A stretch of 64,000 nucleotides of DNA from Bacillus sp. DNRA2 (GTDB taxonomy: Bacteria; Bacillota; Bacilli; Bacillales; Cytobacillaceae), in assembly GCF_012843265.1 (NCBI RefSeq), contig NZ_JABAIT010000001.1, positions 460,821 through 524,820 of the forward strand. The letters run 5' to 3'. The position numbers and the translations under genes are program-made. Shown here piece by piece: positions 60,696 through 64,000 of this stretch. The notes under the pieces were generated by a model, which saw only the letters and a program-made list of their open reading frames with translations, did not search any database and had not been told where the DNA came from. Numbering within the stretch: the first letter of the stretch is position 1; each line of letters starts with the position of its first letter.

Positions 60696-61550
60696 ATGAT
60701 AGAAAAATTAAGAGTGTCTCTCGTTCAAATGAAGGTTACGAATAATGTTGAGGAAAATGTAAATACGGCGATTCAATTAATCAAACAAGCTGCAAGCGGT
60801 AATCCGGATGTCGTCATCCTTCCTGAGAATTTTCACTTAATGGGGCGCCGTGCCGAGTTCAACGAAAATGCTGAAACGATTGACGGCCCAACACTAACAA
60901 CCTTGAGAGAATTAGCGAAGGAGCTTAAACTCTATATCGTCGCAGGTACAATGAACCTGCGCGTTCCAAACGAGGAAAAGCTGCGCAATACATGCTGTGT
61001 CATTAATCCAGATGGTGAAATTCAGGATACCTATACGAAAATTCATAGCTTTAATGCCCAAATTGGCGACCGCAATATTGACAGCAGCAAGGTTGAGGAA
61101 GCGGGAAATGACATCGTTGTTACGAACATTAAAGGTGTTCCAGTCGGATTAAGTGTCTGCTTTGATATTCGCTTTCCGGAAATGTTCCGCATTCTTGCGC
61201 TAAAAGGAGCAAAGGTTATTCTTACTCCAGCAATTTTTATGCTTCACACTGGCAAAGACCATTGGGAGGTGCTGCTTAAGGCTCGTGCAATTGAAAACCA
61301 GGTCTACATGGTTGCGCCGGCTAGTATCGGAAAGGTGCCGCCGCACAATGAATGGAGCTATGGCAGAAGTATGGTTGTGGACCCTTGGGGCGTGGTGATC
61401 GCTCAAGCATCTGACACCACAACGGTCATCACGACTGAGCTTGATTTAACTTGGGTTGACAATGTCAGAAAACGAGTGCCAACACTCACGCAGCGCCGCC
61501 CTGATGCATACAAGTGGCCGGAATCAACACAAACAACACTAATACCATAA
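60696..61550 (+). CDS. Nitrilase-superfamily amidase (Nit2/omega-amidase-like)
   Basis: 284 residues from ATG 60696, 7 nt after AAGGA. The catalytic triad is visible: Glu44 (ILPENFHLMG), Lys115 (DTYTKIHSF) and Cys155 (GLSVCFDIRFPE). Hydrolyses an amide or nitrile-type C-N bond; the Nit2/omega-amidase branch is suggested by CFDIRFPEMFR. Not linked to motility. Confidence 0.9.
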   Translation: MIEKLRVSLVQMKVTNNVEENVNTAIQLIKQAASGNPDVVILPENFHLMGRRAEFNENAETIDGPTLTTLRELAKELKLYIVAGTMNLRVPNEEKLRNTCCVINPDGEIQDTYTKIHSFNAQIGDRNIDSSKVEEAGNDIVVTNIKGVPVGLSVCFDIRFPEMFRILALKGAKVILTPAIFMLHTGKDHWEVLLKARAIENQVYMVAPASIGKVPPHNEWSYGRSMVVDPWGVVIAQASDTTTVITTELDLTWVDNVRKRVPTLTQRRPDAYKWPESTQTTLIP

Positions 61551-61734
61551 ATCGAATGATAGATTCAAATAATACAAAAAATGGGGGTAATCCAGAAAGT
61601 ACCGATTTACTTTAAGGGTTACCTCCTTTTAATATTGCTAAAATCTTCAAATTTTTCTGCATATATGTTGGAAAATAAAAGGTAATATTAAATATTGAGT
61701 AATATTGGTAATTTATTTGGGGGAATGTTTTGTT

Positions 61735-63897
61735 ATGGAAGGATTTGGTAAGTGGGAATTACAAGAAATACTAGAAGGGGAATATTATAACGAACTGGAA
61801 GATGACTTTGTTATAAATGATTTTGAAATTGACCCAATTCACTTTCGGAGTAAAGAGTCAGCTGGAAATGGTTTTATCTCCATCTCGAATTCAAGGTGGA
61901 ATGAGGCAAACAAGAAAACAACAAAATGGACGAGTGGAAATGAAAAGATTTTAAATTTCCACCAACACTGCAAATTAATCATCACTGAAGAACCGATTGA
62001 AGTACTAAAGGATGAAGTCACGCAATTACTAGTAAAAGATAGCTTTGCAGTTATAAAAAAATTGGCAGAGGCAGCTCGTGAGAAAATGAAGCATCCGGTT
62101 ATTGGCATTACCGGTTCTGTTGGGAAAAGTTCAACTAGATTAATGTTAGAGCATCTACTCAGGGAAAAAACAGTAGTTGCCACCCGAGGCAATCATAATA
62201 CACAAGTCGGTGTTCCGTTATACGGCGCAAAATTAAGCAGTAATCCGGATTTTGGTATTCTAGAAATCTCTTTGAATGCACTAAATAATCGAGGCAACCA
62301 AGCAAAGGTCATCAAACCGGATATTGCCGTCATTACATCAATTGGGGAGGCGCATTTATCAACTCTCCACTCAAAAGAGAATATTGCCAAATTTAAAGCG
62401 CGAATTTTCGAAGGTCTAACTGAGCGGGGCATAGCGATTATTAACCATGATATCGATGAATTTGACATCCTATATAAAATGGCATTAGAAAGAACGAATA
62501 ATATCAAGACATACAGCCTGACCAATCCGCTCGCCGACATGTATTTAAAAGAAATTACAATCGAGAAGTATTCAACTAATATCAATTTTCGTTACCGAGG
62601 AAATGATTACAACTTTGATCTAAGTATGCCTAGTAACGGAATGATCCAAAATGCGCTCTGTGCGTTTCTTTGTATTGCTGAAATGGGATTTGATTTAGAA
62701 AAAAATCTTATAAAAATGAATGATTTCAAATCATTCGACCGTGTTATGGAACTCAAACAACTTAAAACAAAAGATCTACGAGATATAGATGTCCTCGATG
62801 ATACTCATAATGCTGCGATTCCTTCGATGATAAATGCGATTGAAACGTTCGCAGCTAAAGCACCTTTTTACAAAGGAACGAAAATTCTTGTGCTCGGCCA
62901 GGTTCAGGATTTGGGTGAAAAAAGTCAAGATCTCCATGATGCGCTCATACCCAAAATTTTATCTGCGGGTGCAGATTATGTGTTTGGTCATGGGCATTAC
63001 ATGCGGAACGTGATAAAACAGTTACCAACTGAAATGGTTGGGGGGTGGTTTGATAATGCTAAGGATTTAGCAAAGCGAATTCCTCTGTATTGCTCAAATG
63101 AATCTCTAGTATTGCTTAAAGGTTCTGTTTCAGGCAGTGATTTTCGTAAGACAAGTTACTATTTACCAGGACAAATTGCGATATCAAATCAGAAGTTATT
63201 AAACTTTGACTCTGCATCGATTGCAAAGGTACTCCAACCGATATGGGGAGCAATAGGTTATGATTTGTCCCGAAATGAAGTTGTTTTTTACAAAGGGAAT
63301 TCTGGTACAACCGCCATCGAAGGAATGGGTCCGGTTGTGATGCTTAATCTATTATTAATTAAGCAAGTACCTGACCATGATTTGATTAGGCTCAATAAAT
63401 GGCCAACGAATCGTGGCGTGAGTATAAAGAAGAAGCCATTTAAAACAGGGGAGATTTTTGCATCAGGAGAACTAATCAAAGAACTTATCGAAACACAGCA
63501 TCCTAGTGCAACTTATGAGCTGGCTCATCGATATTTTGGCAGTAGAAATGCCGCCCTTCAGGAGATTCGTACTTTCAGTGAGCAAATTGGGCTATCCTCG
63601 TCTTCAGTCTATAATTTAACTGGCAGATATCGGGTCAAGGAGCAGCAATCCTTTAATCTCGAGGACTTAGTAAAAATCGGAAAAGTCATTGCAAAAAACG
63701 AACCATTAATCAAGAAGCTACCAAATCAGGTTATTGGTTCGTTAAAGTTAAGAGTACTGATGTTCGGATCTGAACGAAAGGCGGCGATTTGTTTCATTGA
63801 TAATTTCATGGTTTGTTTAAGTGGCCTTAACTCACAAACTCAGTTCCTTGAACTGATGAAATCGATTCTAGTTCAACCACAATTAACATACAGATAA
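61735..63897 (+). CDS. MurF-like Mur ligase fused to a PBP5-like domain lacking SxxK
   Basis: 720 residues. About 120 N-terminal residues, then the Mur ligase core: P-loop GITGSVGKSS (124-133), RGNHNTQVGVPLYGAKLSSN, SIGEAHLSTLHSKENIAKFK, and DDTHNAAIPSM as in MurF (DDTYNANPxSM). From about 490 a D-alanyl-D-alanine carboxypeptidase-like segment (ASGELIKELIETQHPSATYE; FSEQIGLSSSSVYNLTGRY). Where the catalytic SxxK should be, the sequence reads TAIEGMGPV, so the tail looks inactive. The start ATG 61735 is 11 nt after GGGGGA. Substrate unknown. Confidence 0.65.
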   Translation: MEGFGKWELQEILEGEYYNELEDDFVINDFEIDPIHFRSKESAGNGFISISNSRWNEANKKTTKWTSGNEKILNFHQHCKLIITEEPIEVLKDEVTQLLVKDSFAVIKKLAEAAREKMKHPVIGITGSVGKSSTRLMLEHLLREKTVVATRGNHNTQVGVPLYGAKLSSNPDFGILEISLNALNNRGNQAKVIKPDIAVITSIGEAHLSTLHSKENIAKFKARIFEGLTERGIAIINHDIDEFDILYKMALERTNNIKTYSLTNPLADMYLKEITIEKYSTNINFRYRGNDYNFDLSMPSNGMIQNALCAFLCIAEMGFDLEKNLIKMNDFKSFDRVMELKQLKTKDLRDIDVLDDTHNAAIPSMINAIETFAAKAPFYKGTKILVLGQVQDLGEKSQDLHDALIPKILSAGADYVFGHGHYMRNVIKQLPTEMVGGWFDNAKDLAKRIPLYCSNESLVLLKGSVSGSDFRKTSYYLPGQIAISNQKLLNFDSASIAKVLQPIWGAIGYDLSRNEVVFYKGNSGTTAIEGMGPVVMLNLLLIKQVPDHDLIRLNKWPTNRGVSIKKKPFKTGEIFASGELIKELIETQHPSATYELAHRYFGSRNAALQEIRTFSEQIGLSSSSVYNLTGRYRVKEQQSFNLEDLVKIGKVIAKNEPLIKKLPNQVIGSLKLRVLMFGSERKAAICFIDNFMVCLSGLNSQTQFLELMKSILVQPQLTYR

Positions 63898-63903
63898 AAA
63901 GAA

Positions 63904-63985
63904 AAGAGGCTGGGACAAAACCCACCTCTTAAATGAAAAAGCCGGTAAAATTTTACGATGAGTAAAATTTTACCGGCTTTGGTTA
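63904..63985. terminator. Double hairpin terminator at the end of the window
   Basis: First hairpin AAGAGG / CCTCTT (63904-63930). The second has a perfect 19-bp stem AAAGCCGGTAAAATTTTAC / GTAAAATTTTACCGGCTTT (63938-63980) with loop GATGA and a T-rich run. Confidence 0.9.
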
Positions 63986-64000
63986 TTTTTTCAATAAAAA

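Overview
The window is almost entirely one flagellar motility and chemotaxis supercluster from a member of the Bacillales. Evidence: FliY in place of plain FliN, TTG/GTG starts with strong AGGAGG ribosome sites, Firmicutes-specific proteins (MotE/YlxF, YvyF, YaaR, FlhO/FlhP, Mta-type MerR), and sigma-D promoters of the form TAAA-N15-TCCGATAA. The species cannot be named from the sequence alone.

Layout. 1-3.1 kb: end of flgM, then flgN-flgK-flgL. 3.2-7.3 kb: a PilZ (c-di-GMP) protein, an unrecognised SANT/Myb-like regulator, fliS-fliT from a sigma-D promoter, a small unknown and a lysozyme-like hydrolase. 7.5-26.4 kb: the main assembly operon flgB-flgC-fliE-fliF-fliG-fliH-fliI-fliJ-motE-fliO-fliP-fliQ-fliR-flhB-flhA-flhF-flhG-sigD-cheR-cheB and a second MotE-like gene. 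26.6-33.9 kb: fliK-flgD-flgE-fliL-fliM-fliY-cheY-yvyF. 34.5-36.2 kb: motA-motB on the minus strand, divergent from cheA-cheW-cheW-mcp (36.4-41.8 kb). 42.0-49.9 kb: yaaR-like, a second fliL-like gene, flhO, flhP, fliD, a tandem CsrA gene, flagellin and flaG. 50.4-55.0 kb: cheY, cheW, a poly-HAMP receptor and a second cheB. 55.1-59.2 kb (minus): four type IV pilin-like genes. 59.5-63.9 kb: MerR/TipAS regulator, nitrilase-family amidase and a MurF-like ligase with a PBP5-like tail.

How it works together. SigD, encoded inside the assembly operon, reads late promoters seen before fliS, the csrA-hag pair and flaG. FlgM is the anti-sigma factor. FliF/G/M/Y, MotAB and FliL form the motor; FlhA/B and FliO/P/Q/R form the export gate. 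Two MCPs, three CheW, CheA, CheR, two CheB and two CheY supply sensing. CheC, CheD, FliW and SwrD are not seen in the window.

Most unusual points: (1) a CsrA made of two fused CsrA domains, whose retained RNA-contact arginines should build only one of the two usual RNA sites, placed directly before flagellin; (2) a group I intron at the 3' end of the flagellin gene, flanked by two in-frame copies of the flagellin C-terminal tail; (3) two families of structured intergenic repeats with compensatory changes among copies, one nested inside the other between fliP and fliQ; (4) two arrays of 52-bp terminator-derived repeats; (5) an MCP with a symmetric 56-residue (8-heptad) duplication on both coiled-coil arms and another with nine HAMP-like units; (6) a probable AUU start codon for the second cheB.
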